64,000 nt of DNA, from positions 6,836,501 to 6,900,500 of the forward strand of contig NC_092520.1 in assembly GCF_037038585.1 (NCBI RefSeq). The letters run 5' to 3'. The stretch comes from Patagioenas fasciata. Taxonomy: Eukaryota; Chordata; Aves; Columbiformes; Columbidae. Both the position numbers and the translations under genes were made by a program. Within the stretch, counting starts at the first letter, position 1. The number at the start of each line of letters is the position of its first letter. Below, piece by piece: positions 10,015-23,175 of this stretch. Under the pieces are notes generated by a model. It was not told the DNA's origin and made no database searches. It saw nothing but the letters and a program-made list of their open reading frames with translations.

Positions 10015-13000
10015 TACCTATTTTAACCCTGGTATTCAGCTCCTTTGCTGGTTCAGTTCATGGGGCAATTGCATGCTTGTGCCTTATGCTTTTGATTACT
10101 GGGCAGTCATGTCTCATGTTCAGCATAGCCCTGTGCCAATGGTCTGGGCTTGCTGCCGTCTGGGAAGAGGATCGTGAACCAGTTAATATAGATTCCTGCC
10201 TGTCCAGTGTTTGCATGTACATGGGACATGGGATCAAGGCAATGGGAAGGGATCCAACCAAAGCTCCAGGCTGTGGCTACAGGAAACAGAGAAACAAAAA
10301 AATTTGGGCAGCCAATAGTATGTGAACATTTGCAGAGTTTGCAGCTACTCTGAGAAGCCTGATTGTGTATTTGCTGTAGATTATCCTGCTCAGTTGTTGT
10401 GACCCACATCTCTGAAAACCTGCCATTGTCAAAAAAGAACATAGAATAGATTGATCCTAAAGTCACCTTGTGGAATTACAGGTGTCTGCACTCCTGTCTT
10501 CCGGCTTTTTGCCCCATCTGTTATTACTTGGACCTTCTCTCCTTCTATTACTTGTTTCTCAAAAAGGCATTTGAACCAGAATGTAGGAAAGGGACATTTC
10601 TTTTTCCGTTCTTTTCATAAACATACAAATATCATTAGAGATTTTTTTAATCCTATCATGCACCTCCTTACCACAGTGTCTATCATTTTGGCTTCCTGAC
10701 CATTTCTCCAATGAGCTGCTTTCCAATTACCCCATATTGATGGCAGTATCACACATGGAGAGAAACAGAGTTTTCAACATAGTGGCAGGATAAAAAAGAT
10801 TCAGTGCTAGAATAGTTTATGCAGCTCGCAACTTCATTAACATGATGAGCTTTGAACTAACACAAGATACTAGGTACACCTGCCAAGTCATGCACACTTC
10901 CAGAAGAAAAATATTTCAGGCATTAAAATAATTAATCTCCCTTTGTGTTACTAAAAAATTCTGTTTATTTTTCAGTGCACTTTATGTTACTCCTAAGGTT
11001 TGAAAAAAAAAAAAAAAAACAACACAAACTTAAGCCCAAAATACAGCTATAATCTGCACAGAAATTGCATGGCAATGAATCTCGTTCATCAGCCAAATAC
11101 CTGTAGTTTGCTACCTTATTTTTTTTGCCATCTGGGGTATGATTTCCTTATTTACACATTTAAACAGAATGTGTCTCTGTCTTTAGGGACACGTATTAGG
11201 GTACCACTTCTTTAAAATAGTGACAGAAATGTACACACAGTTGTAAACATTTTTAGACAGATTATCAGTGCTTAAGTATTGACTGAATGTCCAGTCTCTG
11301 AAAGAAGCACAGAAGCACAGCTTGTGGCTTGATGTATAACAGTTTATCCCATCTTTCGAGTGTACACAGTGGGTAGATATTTGGAAACGATGGAACAGGA
11401 AAAATATGGAAAGCAGAAACTGATCAAAGTTCCTGGGGAGTCACTTTACCCAGGCATATTAGAGACTTCCAAGGTGAGGACCATCTTCTAATTTGTGTTT
11501 GTGGTGTAGCCTTATTTCACATTCTAGCTTATATCTTTCATTACAGGTGATGAGTCTTCTATTCTCCTTCCATAATTCACCCTTAAGACACATGCTAAGG
11601 AACTTCATAAGATGCATCCTGCAACCTTGAAATTGGGGTAATTTATTTATCTTCCTTCTCTGTTCTTCAAGATTAACAAGAAAACATTCTACAAGCATTT
11701 TGCAAAGAGAAAGGCTAAGAAAAGCATCGATCTATCTGAAGGAGAAAACAGCTACCGATGAAGTGTTTGAAAGGCTAAGATGTTTGATGTCTAAGATGTC
11801 AAGATCTCTAGGGAGAAGTAATCTCTTCTATAGTACCAATGGATAAAGCAATCTGAACCAATGATTATAGAATATTTGTACTTTTATTTCTGTTTCTCTT
11901 CTCAAGTCAGCTACAATCCAGAGCCTGACACAATAACGACAAAGAGCCAAGACCCTGAATATGAAAGGATTAGGTTTTGGTGTGGTTAAATGTGCTGGTG
12001 ACATCAGAACAATTATTCCTGTATATTTAACGATCTTAGCTGATGACATCTTAGTGCTTTAGACAATTTAACAAAGTTCAGGTAAGCACTAGAGTACTGG
12101 AACAGGGTAAGTATGATCCTCAGCTTCAAAAACCAAAGAAGACAGGAAAAGTCAGAAAAAGTGCAAAACTCACAGTTTATCTTCAAGTCACATAAAGTAT
12201 TTGCACAGAAAGAATTTCCACTTTGTTTTGATGAGGTCTTGAATAGAAGTCAAGGATTAGGCCCATGAATGGCTTCAAGACAAATCAGAAAGTTCAGCTA
12301 TGCAAATTCATAAACAAGGTTCAATTGCATTCCTGAGCTTATATCCTAAGGGAAGCATATATGGTTATTTATACCACAATAAAATAGCTAACCTCTTTGT
12401 GAATAAGATCTGAGATGCTATACTAATTCTTCCCATTACTTTGGGAAGGGAATATTTACTTTTTTTCTCTATGGTCTCTGCTTGGAGCTTTGTAGCAGTT
12501 CTTCACTTCTGCTCACTAGAAGGGAAAGACCTCTACGTGTCAACATCCTACATGTGTCAGCTAACCTCAGAATGCCTTAAGAAGCTCTCATCTTTATTTT
12601 GATATAGCAATATTTGCATCAGATTTGTTGTGAATCCAGAAATTAATATCCTACCAAAGAAATAATAAAAACATTATTTCCATCTTAATTCCATCTCTTA
12701 TGTCTACACAATAAAAAGAAAACTATATCAAACATTCCATCAAATACTTTTAAACAGAAAAGGTACAGAGTTTTTTTGTTTTGTGTTTTTTTTAAATACA
12801 ATACAGCAGAGTAAAAATAGTTGAAGGGCAATAAATGGGCAGCTCCTACCCACAACTTCTACTAACAAAACCAGAGCTATAAATAATGGCATATGTAATA
12901 GAGAGACTTTATCTTCCTCTGTCAGGGGACAACACTCAGTGTAAAGACTACCACCACTCACAGGGTTGTGCTGAATCTCAAGAAAAAATGGAAAACACAC

Positions 13001-14284
13001 AGCACATTGAATTTTATGCAGATATTTTATAGGGATCAAGATGGATTTCAAGTTTTGAAGCAAGCCCTGCATCTTGGAAAGACATGGACCCATTCGACAC
13101 AAGATGTTGTTTCGAAATGCTTGCTCTCAACAATAAGCTTTTTGTGTTTACACATTTTGCCAAAATTTCTTTAAATGGAATATCACTTTTCTGAACACAG
13201 TGCCAGATTGCTACATAATTTGTAATGGGGTTACATCAAACTCCTGTAATAAGAGTCATCAATCTGTTATTCCTGATTTTCAGTTGAAAATTTGAAGTTC
13301 CAAAAGGCAAGATGCTAGATCTAGCAAAACAGTCAGCAAATGCAAATTTTTTCTTCAAGTGCACTATTCCTGGAGCAGATTCTCTGGAGTATAAGTCATT
13401 CAAGCCCCCTAAACTATGCATTAGAGATGTGAAATTTTCCCTATAACAGAGCTCACAACCCCCAGCATACTCAAGGTACTCAGAATACTAGCTTAAACCC
13501 AACTTTCCTAATGGCCAGCTAAAATCTAAAATCTAAAAGCTATTTGATAGGGGAACGTTGGGGGAAAAAAAAAAAATGTCCCAAATACTGTTTTTGAGGA
13601 GCCATAATCAAGTTGTTAAACTTCATGGAAGAAGTACTGGATGAAGTACTACAGTCTCTTTTATTAAGGAACTCAAAAATAGATCATTTTAATGGGTACT
13701 TCTGCTTTTTATAGTCCATAAATCTGTTATATGAGAATAAAAATGTTTTAGCTCGCATCACCTGATAAAATACTCAAGTCCTTCTATTAGCTCAGAGGCT
13801 TTGGACCAGGAGTTTCTGTGAGAGAAATGAAAGATGAATAAATTTTTACTGAGATAGTGACTAGGTCTAAAACTAAAGAAATGTTTATGTTTTAGACAGC
13901 TAATGTGAATCAGGGTTTAGCCTTTCAAGTGTAAAGTTCAATGTTTTGTGGATAAGGGATAGACAATAGCTATAATTTCATTTTGAAGTTATAGCAAACT
14001 GTGATTTTGGGAAAAATACAGACAGGAGAAAAGGCAGCATTTAATCACTTACAGATTATTTTAAAAGAAAATTATGTGCAGGAATGAATCATTAAGAAAG
14101 AACACTGAAGAAATTTGCTATTGGAGAGTTGCAAAATAATCATAATAATAAGTCTGAAAGGCTTTAGTCTAGATAATAATGTATCCATATTGTCGGCTAA
14201 GCATAAACCTCCAAAATGCTGGTTTACTGGGAGAAATGGTGGCCACTCGGTTGGACTAATCCAAACCCAAGACATCTGATTCAC
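10015..14284. other. Long non-coding stretch
   Basis: No exon or repeat family is recognised in 4.3 kb. Overlapping frames on both strands at 10058-10466 arise in a locally GC-richer patch and share no protein-like features. The 120-codon minus frame at 12740-13102 begins with a Cys-rich stretch but resembles nothing I know. A 17-base A run lies at about 11003-11019 and a 13-base A run at about 13565-13577. Confidence 0.5.
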
Positions 14285-15295
14285 AAAATGTTTTGAGGTT
14301 TGAAATTCGAGAAGGCTTTATTTAGCTTTGCACGAAAACAAGCCTTTAGACAACAAGAAAGAGGGAGACAGGCCCAGAATGGACCGTATTGAGCAGCAGA
14401 GCTCCAAGGTACAGTTTCTGTACTGCCTGATGCATAGCAGGATTTGGTCTTGGAAACTTGCAATATTCCATATGAACTCGATAATCTGCGATGTGTTTTG
14501 GTGGTGGATCTGTCTGTGTTTCTCTTCTTCCGTGGGACAAATATTCTGTTCTTTATTTCAGCATGGAAAAAAGTTATCTGAACACACACTTACAGAGTGT
14601 CCAGTCCAACAAGATTATTTTCTTCTTCTCTGTGGGGGAGTCTGAACAATCGTCTCTTGGCAAAATGGCTTGGATAACAACAGATGATATGATAAGACTG
14701 TGAGTGTACAAAGCATATATGAACGGAACATCTGAAACTACCTGACAACTGATAACACTGGGAGGAAATTAAAATGACAAATTTCACATAAATCAACCAT
14801 GAGTCATTTAAAACCAGATTACCAAGGTACCCTCCAAGCAAAGAAGTAGCCCACTGAAAAAGAAGTGTAAGAGAAGCATGAAAATTTGTCACTGGTAAGG
14901 AGATATATTGGAGGATGAATAGAGTGGCGGTCAAGTGTAGATTGATACTTCCAGAAGTTACCCCATCAGCATCACGATCCTCCACCCAAGGCCTGGTGAA
15001 ACATCCTGCCTCCCAGACGCTGTGAAAAACCTGCACCCTCTGATGGACTGACAGTCCAGTGGCAACAAGGAGAGACCCATACCTGGGGTGTAAGGGTGTC
15101 AGTGAATAAGGGGGGCTTTTTATCCACAGGTAGATTAGCAAGTTGTTGGAGTTTCACGTGTGCACGTGGAGATGGAGCACCCATGACACATACAGGAGCG
15201 GTGAGCAAGTAGGAGAGGTGCTTCCAGTGTGTGTTTGCAACCTGCGTTTTTGGTGTGGTAGCATGTACAAATCTCTGCATGTGTGTGATCAAAAT
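14285..15295 (-). other. CpG-richer segment, possible retroelement-derived sequence
   Basis: This roughly 1-kb block has about 15 CpG dinucleotides and a higher GC share than its flanks. The minus strand carries several overlapping open frames: 183 codons at 15141-14590, 102 at 14589-14281, 106 at 15292-14972 and 64 at 14540-14346. It also has two AATAAA signals (near 14548 and 14320). These traits fit a decayed LTR or other retroelement read on the minus strand, but no paired LTR ends, target duplication or protein family is recognisable. A double CACGTG site lies at 15155-15168. It could equally be a small promoter or lncRNA exon region. The identity is unknown. Confidence 0.3.
15155..15168. 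promoter_or_regulatory. Tandem palindromic E-boxes CACGTG-TG-CACGTG
   Basis: Two perfect CACGTG boxes stand 2 bp apart. CACGTG is the high-affinity site of bHLH factors such as USF, MYC/MAX and CLOCK/BMAL1. Whether the site is used is not shown by the sequence. It sits within the CpG-richer block at 14285-15295. Confidence 0.45.
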
Positions 15296-18200
15296 TTATG
15301 GGGATTAGTTATATAATGATATTATGAAATTCTAAGGTGCTTATCAACATTTTGTAAGCATCTGGTAATGTGGTTTATCTGTTGTATTGCTGATATTGAT
15401 CTTGAATGTATAGTTCACTGGTTGCCAGTTAATTACATGTTGCTAATGTATTGATACAGTACTTTGATCCTTTAATACAAACTGCACGAGTTGAGCAGTT
15501 TTGACTGTATCACCAGTCTTCGAAGCACACAGAGAAGTCAATGCTGTGACAGCCTTAAAAATCTGCTTCCCCCACAGCTGCAGTTTTGATCTCTTCCAAG
15601 ATGTTAACTGTACTTTGTTGTTAAAAACTGGCTGCTGGTTTGCTTCCGGTATTAAGTCCTTTGGCAAGGACTTTTACTTCAGAAAAATAAAAAGGTATTT
15701 CAGCCATTTTTGAAAGTCATAGCATCCTAAAATAGACCTGGCTTCATCTTTTTATTCCCTTCCAATAGTGCAACACAAAGAAACTTTCTGGGAAATTCAG
15801 ACCACTGTACAAGTAGTGTGCAGTTTGCCACAACCTTTACGAGAACAGCTAGCCCACTTCAGCAGGCAATGTGACTCGAACTTCTCATCTGGAAAGTATT
15901 CTTCACATAGTTTCCACCATCTTCTCATTCAGAACCTAAATGAATTTCAGATCCGGCAATGCTGATAACAGTCAAGATTAAACACACTCATGTGGAGAGC
16001 TGTTGAGCACCTGCACCTTTTTCAAAGGATCTGTGGGAACTCACTATTATAGGAAAAGAAGACTCTTCTTTAGGATATTAATTTAAGCTAGTCAAGTTTG
16101 TTAAAATTATCAACTATAATTTTCTATCTGCTACAGATCAAAGAGTTAGCTCTTTTTAAAAAAAAAAAACATACTGGAGTCCATGTGTCTGTTTAATTCT
16201 GTTGGCTTGGGTTTTTCTGGCACCACACCATTTTCCTGTGAGTAAAATATAAAGATGTAGATCTGTGCACAAAGAGATGGCAGCTTTTTGACAGCAGTTT
16301 TCATCCTCCACACCAGATCTACTGCACTCAGCACTTCCCGTAGGAAAGAGTGGGCGGTCAAAGGGTTGATGCACAGAGAACTGACACTATTTGTTAAAGC
16401 CTCTGAATTAATAAAACCTTAATATTCTTCAATGAATCTGATGCTACAATTGTAATATTACTTCTAGTGTTCTTTTATTGTTCAGCTGCTTCATTGCACA
16501 TCATGATTGGTCTAATATCAAATCTATGAGTTAATAACAATTTAGCTCGTCTGCCAGGACTAGAACTAAAATATAAAATGAACATTTTCCTGCACTTATG
16601 AATCTCTGAGACTGGAGCTCGCCCTTGCATTTCCTGTGTTGTTTTTTTTTTTTTTTTCCTGACTTAACAAATTTGAACTATTAAAGCAGCAAAAAAAATT
16701 GTGATCAGAACTCAACTGTCTGTGAAGAAACCATGTATCAGGGAAGTGTGAAGACAGTAGTGTACATCAGTCTCAACTGCTTCATTACCTTCTTATTTGA
16801 ACTGATAACAGTTAACAACACATCCTGCAAGGTTACATTACGGAATAGGATTAAGCTTGCAGCTGTCTCTTTCATAAAAAATGAGACATAAAGCACTACA
16901 GAATGAGAGTTGAAAGATTTATGTTGCCCACAGTTTCCAAACATTTTCAATGTATCATATAAGTGGCATATGTGTTTATATTTCTTATTTTTATAGGGTT
17001 TTTTTGTTGTTATTATGCCATTCCTGTAATTATCCAACAAACTTTAAAAAAGGAAAAAAAGTAATTCCATGCATGTTCATCTGAGATGTACCTAAGGAAA
17101 ATATGAACTTGGGATAAAAAGATAAATGGATACTCTAGAAGAATGATCTGTTTCCATAGTTAACATTAATTCTTGACACATTATGGAAATGTTAAGGTTG
17201 AGAGAATTGTGACTGTCTTAACACATTGTACAAGGTGTTTTGAAAAATTAAACTTTTTATGTTAACATCATGCCATACTCTTTGGAGCAGCTTCAGCTGC
17301 AAATTATTAAAAAATAAATATGTTATGCATCACAGGTCATGAAGTTGAGCCCATTCTGGAGTCCTGTCCCCTGAAGAGACATCCATCTTCTCCTTTCATG
17401 CATGGCCTTTTTCATCCCAGATCTGGAGTTGCATTGTAGTGAAGCTTAGCTGGTCTTGGTTGAGGTTTCCCTATACTTTAACAGCTTGCTGTTCCTTGGT
17501 ACCAAATGTGTCTTTTGACATGATGTTTGATGACAGAATAGATTGACTGTCACAGCCATTATTGTGATGGAAAGAGGTATAGGTGCCTGGTTTACACTCC
17601 CACCTGACCACTCAGCAATTTTAAGCTGCTGGGGTGGTCTAACATGTCATATAGTAAATGAGATTTTTGTTTTTTAAATACTGCTACTAAAGGCCACACA
17701 GTTTCTATTGAACTGACAGCGCAGATTTTCAGGACTTCCTAGGCTTGTCTTAGTCTTGAGTGTTTTCAACTTATTTTGCCTGTGACAGCAATTGTTTAGC
17801 TGTCAGGTTTGGCCATGGTTGGCTTTAGTTCACGGTGATAACAAGTAATTATTCTGTATAGATTGAATTATCTGTGAGCTTACAGTAAAATATGGTTTTC
17901 AATATGAAAAACTCCAGACAGTACCAAAGGTCTCAGACTGTTAACATGAATCACAATGGTCAATCAGTAACCCCTACAGAGCAGTCTTATTAAACTGCCT
18001 CAGATCTAACAAAGAGGGGAAAAAAAAAAATAATAATAATAACTGAGATTAAATGAAAAGAGAAAGCTCACGTATGTGAAATGTGTTAGTGAAAAAATAT
18101 AACGGTAGTGGCCTTCAAGACAGAGAATGAAGAGATGTCCCCTGAAATAATCAAAATCCTCCCAACAAATAGCTTGTGTTACAGGTAACTTGCTCAAACC

Positions 18201-18496
18201 CCAACCTACCTCTGTCTCCATGATCTTGGAGTCTCAGAGGGACACTGTAAGGGTGTGAATAACACCAGAGAAAAGGGGTGGGTACTAGGAAGGTTTTACT
18301 CTATAACTATTTTACTTGTATTATTGAGGCTTTTCTGTATTATGAATCATAGCTTTATTATGGCTGGACTAACAACAACTCTTTACTGGATTTGAATTAG
18401 ACTGACAAATTAAACAAAAAACAAACTCATAGCTCCACATATATATGGTATATCACCTTTTGCCACAGGAACAAATTTGAGTGTATCAAGTATTAG
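15296..18496. other. Non-coding stretch
   Basis: No gene is recognised. It contains A/T runs at about 16158-16170 and 16642-16657, and an A10(TAA)n run at about 18020-18042. The two overlapping minus-strand frames at 16146-16374 are in different registers over the same DNA and look accidental. Confidence 0.5.
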
Positions 18497-18767
18497 GAAG
18501 AGAGGAAATGGCCTCAAGTTGTGTCAGGGGACACTTGGATTGGATATGAAGAAAAATTACTCTAAAGAAAGGGTTGTCATGCATTGTAATAGGCTGCCCA
18601 GGGAAGTGGCTGAGTCACCATCCCTGAAGGTGTTTAAAAGATGAGTGGATGAGGTTCTTTGGGGCATGGTTTAGTGGTCAAATTTGCAGTGTTAGGTTAA
18701 TGGTTGGACTCAATCTTAAAAGTCTTTTATAATCAAAATGTTTTCATAATTCTATGATTCTATGATG
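18497..18767 (+). mobile_element. CR1 LINE 3' end
   Basis: A 5'-truncated sense copy. It begins at GAGAGGAAATGGCCTCAAG and shows the ORF2 C-terminal signature N-R-L-P-R-E-V-A-E-S-P-S-L, then a short 3' UTR (GGTTAATGGTTGGACTC) and the tail TTCTATGATTCTATGAT. Substitutions in the 3' UTR and the loss of the usual TGATC in TGGACTCGATGATC mark it as moderately old. Confidence 0.9.
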
Positions 18768-19394
18768 GTGGTGGGGAGAGGTAAAAGGGGTGCACAGAGA
18801 ATATCTTTTTTTGTGACAGATCTGGGGCCTGCTAGTGTTGGAGATAACTGTTGTCCTGCTTTTTCTCTGTGTGTGCCCCGCGCACATGATTCCCTACACC
18901 CTGTCCCAAGCAGCTTAATGTTTATCAGCCAGGACCACTAAGAAATAGTTACCAAATAGACCAGAATTCAGAGGACAAAGAAGTTAATTGGATCTTCTTT
19001 CTTGCCTGTACTGAGCTTTACCTTTTTCTATACCTTCTGCAAAACGCAGTGTAGAAGCTGTCTCTTCCTTGGCAGCAGCTCTTCTAAGAAAGTCATTGAA
19101 AGGACAACCTGAACTGAAACCAGCAGGAGCTACAACAAGTTCACTGGAGCTTCCATGTATTTCTAGAGTTCATTATCAAACTGGTGCTTGCAAGGTTGAA
19201 AAATAGTAAAGGGGATTAAACTCCATCAGAAAATGAACTTTTGTTCTGCAATAAAATGGCCACAATCTACAATATTTGCATTGCAGTGTCTCTATTTTAA
19301 ATTCACATTTATTTTATGTGCTGAGTCCCATGTTATAACTTTTTTTTTTTTTAATAAACAGATTAGAAAACTACTTAGCAACAGGATACACAGC
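18768..19394. other. Non-coding stretch between two CR1 fragments
   Basis: No gene is recognised. A T12 run is at about 19340-19352. The open frame 19233-19430 runs into the following CR1 relic and its end (K-K-G-R) derives from that relic. Confidence 0.5.
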
Positions 19395-19900
19395 TCTTAT
19401 GTCTGTGCCTTAAAAAAGGGAAGACAGTGATCTCAACTACCACAAACCTATGAATTTTATCTCAGTAGCACGAACAATAAAAGAATACTTTCTGAAAATA
19501 TAATAATTACAAACAAGATAATGACTGAGAAATAAGTTCACAAAAAACAGATTGTATAGACTTAATCAATATCAGGGATATTTATATTTTTTAGATATAT
19601 TTTGTATAATATTTTGACAAAGGAAGTATAATATATAGAGACTCTTTGGAAACAGATAACACAAAAAAAGCCATTTATTAAACCAGGACAAAATGGAACT
19701 CTTAGTTATATGAAGAGTCGATTGCAAAGAAGACTAGAAAAATGATGCTGAAATAGTAACCTTTGTAAAAGGAGAGAGTACCAGAGAATCTCTACAAGAC
19801 TCAGTTTTTTCTAGTAATATGGCTACAAAATACCAGAGTTACAATAATATTTCTAGATGATGCTAAACTCTATATCAGTATTTCTCTTATAAGGGGAAAA
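19395..19900 (+). mobile_element. Old CR1-like LINE, reverse-transcriptase fragment
   Basis: This AT-rich relic shows the order of conserved RT pieces. A K-K-G-K-like string lies near 19412-19425, followed by N-Y-x-x-P-M-N-F-I-S-V (19435-19470), matching the N-Y-R-P-I-S-L-T-S-V region of CR1/L2-type ORF2. About 400 bp later comes F-L-D-D-A-K-L (19850-19870), matching the catalytic F-A-D-D-T-K-L box (RT motif C). The spacing between them fits an RT core with deletions. Many stops and frameshifts separate the pieces, so it is ancient and dead. The downstream limit is uncertain; weak similarity may continue to about 20000. Confidence 0.6.
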
Positions 19901-22900
19901 ATAGCAAATGTTAAAGTACTGAATATTAAGGATTAGTTTGGCATGAAAATTCATTCAAGGAAATTTAAGCTGGCAATGAAAGAGAGTTTTATATTCAGTG
20001 GAACCTGAAACAGATCATGTCTTTCTACAGTGTACATAACCAACCGAGCCCATCACTTATCATATGTCAGAAGAGAAGGAAAAAATGTAGCAATTGTATT
20101 TTAAGGTTTCAAAACTTCAGCTCCAGCAATAATGCATCATTAGGACTAAGTATTAGACTCTGACACTGCCAACCAGTAATTAAACCAGTAGGCTCATTAA
20201 TAACCTGCAGAATGTAAGAGATATTTCCCCACTGGGCTGTGATTAGGAAGCACCTGTGCTTGTGTAGTTCAAATTAAGTTCATAATTTTGAAATAGCACA
20301 ATTGCACAATGGATAAAAAAAAAACCAGCTTTGCTCCCTGTTATACTGACATGTTTTCAAAGATTGTTTCCTCTTCTTTTTCCCCACTTAAATGTAAAAA
20401 ACTGCTCACAAAAGAGGAAGAAAATATTTATTATCTATAAGGATGATCACAATAACCTAAATATATCTGAAAGAGAAGAAAAATATACAATACCATGAAA
20501 CTGATGGCCTGATCCACCTCCCTGAGATATCTCACGAACAGAAAGAGCAATGGACCCCTACCCTAACCCTGCAAGGACATAATAAACTCAATTTTATTAC
20601 TTAGGTGTATCATTTCCATATTATTGAGGCACACTTTAATATGTGGAACATCCATTCCACAAGCCAAAGCATACAACCCAGGACTTAAAAATGAACTGTG
20701 CCATGAAGGACTAGCACTTGTGGATGAGATACAATGACCCAGAGTATCTCAAGTAAGAACAGATAACTTTGTTTGGACAACTGGATCCATCCTCAGATGT
20801 CCGTTATTCTGCCTGAGCTCTAAGACGGTTCCTGGAAGACTGTGTTACAACACTGTGCACCTCCAATGTTGTGGGTAACAGAATTCATTTAACTGCTTTA
20901 TGAAAATGTCCAGTTACTTTCTTTACTCTTTTCCAGGATTTGTCTTGTTCATAGAGAACATAACTTCCTTGGAGGTTTTCAAATAAAATAGTAGGTGACT
21001 AGATAAAATTAAGTCTCTCTCAAAGTGCGTATGTCAAGTTGTAAATTGTATGGGAAACTTTCCTTGTGGTGTTCCCCAAGTTTTTTATTCTTCATGTTGT
21101 ATTCTTAATAATGTTAAATAATGCTTTATAAGAATTATTTATTGATTTTTCTTCACATCTCTGTGTCTTTGCTTCACCAGTCTTTTCTCCAGTCTGGTTT
21201 GTCCTCTGGCTTTTGTTTTACATTCTGTTCTTAGTTTCCAGTTTCAGTTCCAATTCTTTTTTTTTTTTTTTCTCTTTAATTTTTAATTTATCTTCAAATA
21301 TCTAATAATGTATTTATAACTCTGAGATGATCTGCTTTTATTGTCTGGCGTGATATAGATAGGAGAACAGCTCTATCCAGGTCTTATTCCTTCCTCATTC
21401 AAATGAGAACTCCAGAAAGCTAATGATAAATTAGGTCCTATAGTTTCCTTGTTCCATCTCTTCGTTTTTTTGTGGGTTTCTGTTTGTTTGGTTAGCTGTG
21501 TCTTCTGTTGGTTTGCTTGTTTTCCAATCTAGACGAGGAAGTGCTCCAAATGCCTAGACATGATATCTGGATGAATTTTCTGGGAATTAGATGTCAAGTT
21601 TTACCAGGTATCTCTGAAAATTGTTTTAGTTTGGTTTTACATTTAGCTGGTTTTGCTCAGGTTTTCTGGCATGTAACCAATTTCCTTTTATCCTCCCAGA
21701 TTTAGAATACTTGCACTAAAGCACTTAAAAGAAGAAAGGTGGAAAGAAAGGAAAACAATTTTTAAAAATTTATAATCTGTTCTCCCCTAATCATGTTCCT
21801 GTAAACAGTTGGGTTATTTTTTTAAAAATAATAATAATAAATGGTTAATAATCATTGATATTGAATAGGAAAATATCAGACAATCTGTTATGCTACTAAA
21901 TGTGTTTATTAACTGGCATTGAAACATGAGATGTTAAATGTGTCATTGTGGGATTAAACAAGCACACAAAAAAAAAATCCCAAAATTAATCTTGATTCCA
22001 TCTGTAGATGGTTTACAGAGGGGAATAAAATCTATATATTCAGCACTCTCTGGATTACTCTACTAACTTCAAGTCCTTGGAAAAGACTGAATATTTATCA
22101 GCTCTTCAGTTACTGCATTGCACTGTGCTCTGTCTTCATATTTGTTGTGCTGCTCCTCTCAGTTTCTCTGTACTAGTCTCAGTGAAATAACATGAAAGAC
22201 AAAAGAGTAAAGACCCTTCATAACCATTTCCTCTTTATTTTTTTGTCTCAGAATACTTGATTTTCTATGATCTTTACATCCCTTTCTGTTCCTCAGGCAT
22301 GTAAAGGACACATGAAAATACCACACACTTGAATACAACCTCCACCCGATAAAGCAGTAAACAAACATATCTCACACCTCTGTAGTATGTGATTCTGCAC
22401 CCCTTCCCTGCTGATAAATTAGACTAAAACTGACATAGGGTAAGTTAACTGCAAGGCTCACATCTGAAGTTCAAGTTTTGAGTTAACATTTAAAAGATGC
22501 TCATATGAATTATGATATGAATCAAGTCTTTTGAATCTGCAGAACCTGGGAATCTTGCAAGATGTGAATCACTAATAACATTTCTTGCATTTCTTTTTTT
22601 AGTCACAGCTGGAAGTTTAACAAGAACAGCATCTCCTATCAAGTTATTTTCGTGCGCTGTCCTGTTCAGACACTGAAATAAATAAATTAATAAAAACAAA
22701 GAAACTAAAAAAGGTACTGCATTTCAATATTAGTTTAAAAGCTTTGTTTTAAAGACAATTCTAAAGCTGGACAAATTTTTTTTTTTTTCCTTAGTTTGCA
22801 TTTTCATTTATTTAAACAAGTCAACAAAATAAATTCTTAGCACTATAGAGCTGGAGGAGATGTGAAGATCCAGTCAGACTTATTTTGGTGAGATAAGTTT

Positions 22901-23136
22901 CCAGATTTAGGGGAATTAATGCGAAAGTGCATTGTGATGGCAATGAGGATCTCATAGCTTTGAGGGAGAAGGAGGGTGAAAACGGGGCATAGGGGAATGA
23001 ATATTTTTCTAATTAAGTATAATAATTATGTATAAAATTCTGATAATTCTGCTTCTTTCATTTAGAGACCAAATATTTTCAGTTTATTTGACTCAAGATT
23101 TTATCCATTACATTACCTGAAGTGCATTCTAGGTTT
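19901..23136. other. Non-coding stretch with two motif-dense patches
   Basis: No gene is recognised. The part at 20130-20290 holds several homeodomain-like TAAT cores and a CACCTG E-box. A telomere-like CCCTACCCTAACCC occurs once near 20557. T or A runs lie at about 21257-21271 and 22778-22790. Frames at 21508, 22159 and 22490 resemble no protein. Confidence 0.5.
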
Positions 23137-23175
23137 AAAAAAAAATAATAATAATAAAAAAAAAAAAAAAAAAAA
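23137..23175. repeat. A-rich (AAT)n and poly-A tract
   Basis: About 39 bp of almost pure A, broken by (AAT)n units in the middle. It is not preceded by a LINE or gene body that would make it a retrotransposition tail. Confidence 0.9.

Noticed and set aside
9936..10325. 129-codon plus-strand frame with hydrophobic stretches
   Set aside because: It starts inside the tail region of a CR1 3' end and reads into flanking DNA. Minus-strand frames of similar length cover the same DNA.
12740..13102. 120-codon minus-strand frame
   Set aside because: Composition is Leu/Phe/Cys-rich from T-rich DNA, with no family resemblance; an overlapping plus frame exists.
14590..15141. 183-codon minus-strand open frame, the longest in the window
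   Set aside because: No recognisable domain, no signal or start context, overlapped by other frames (14972-15292 and others). The length is explained by local GC richness. Kept only as part of an unidentified segment.
20555..20571. Telomere-like CCCTAA units
   Set aside because: Only about two units; too short for an interstitial telomeric repeat.
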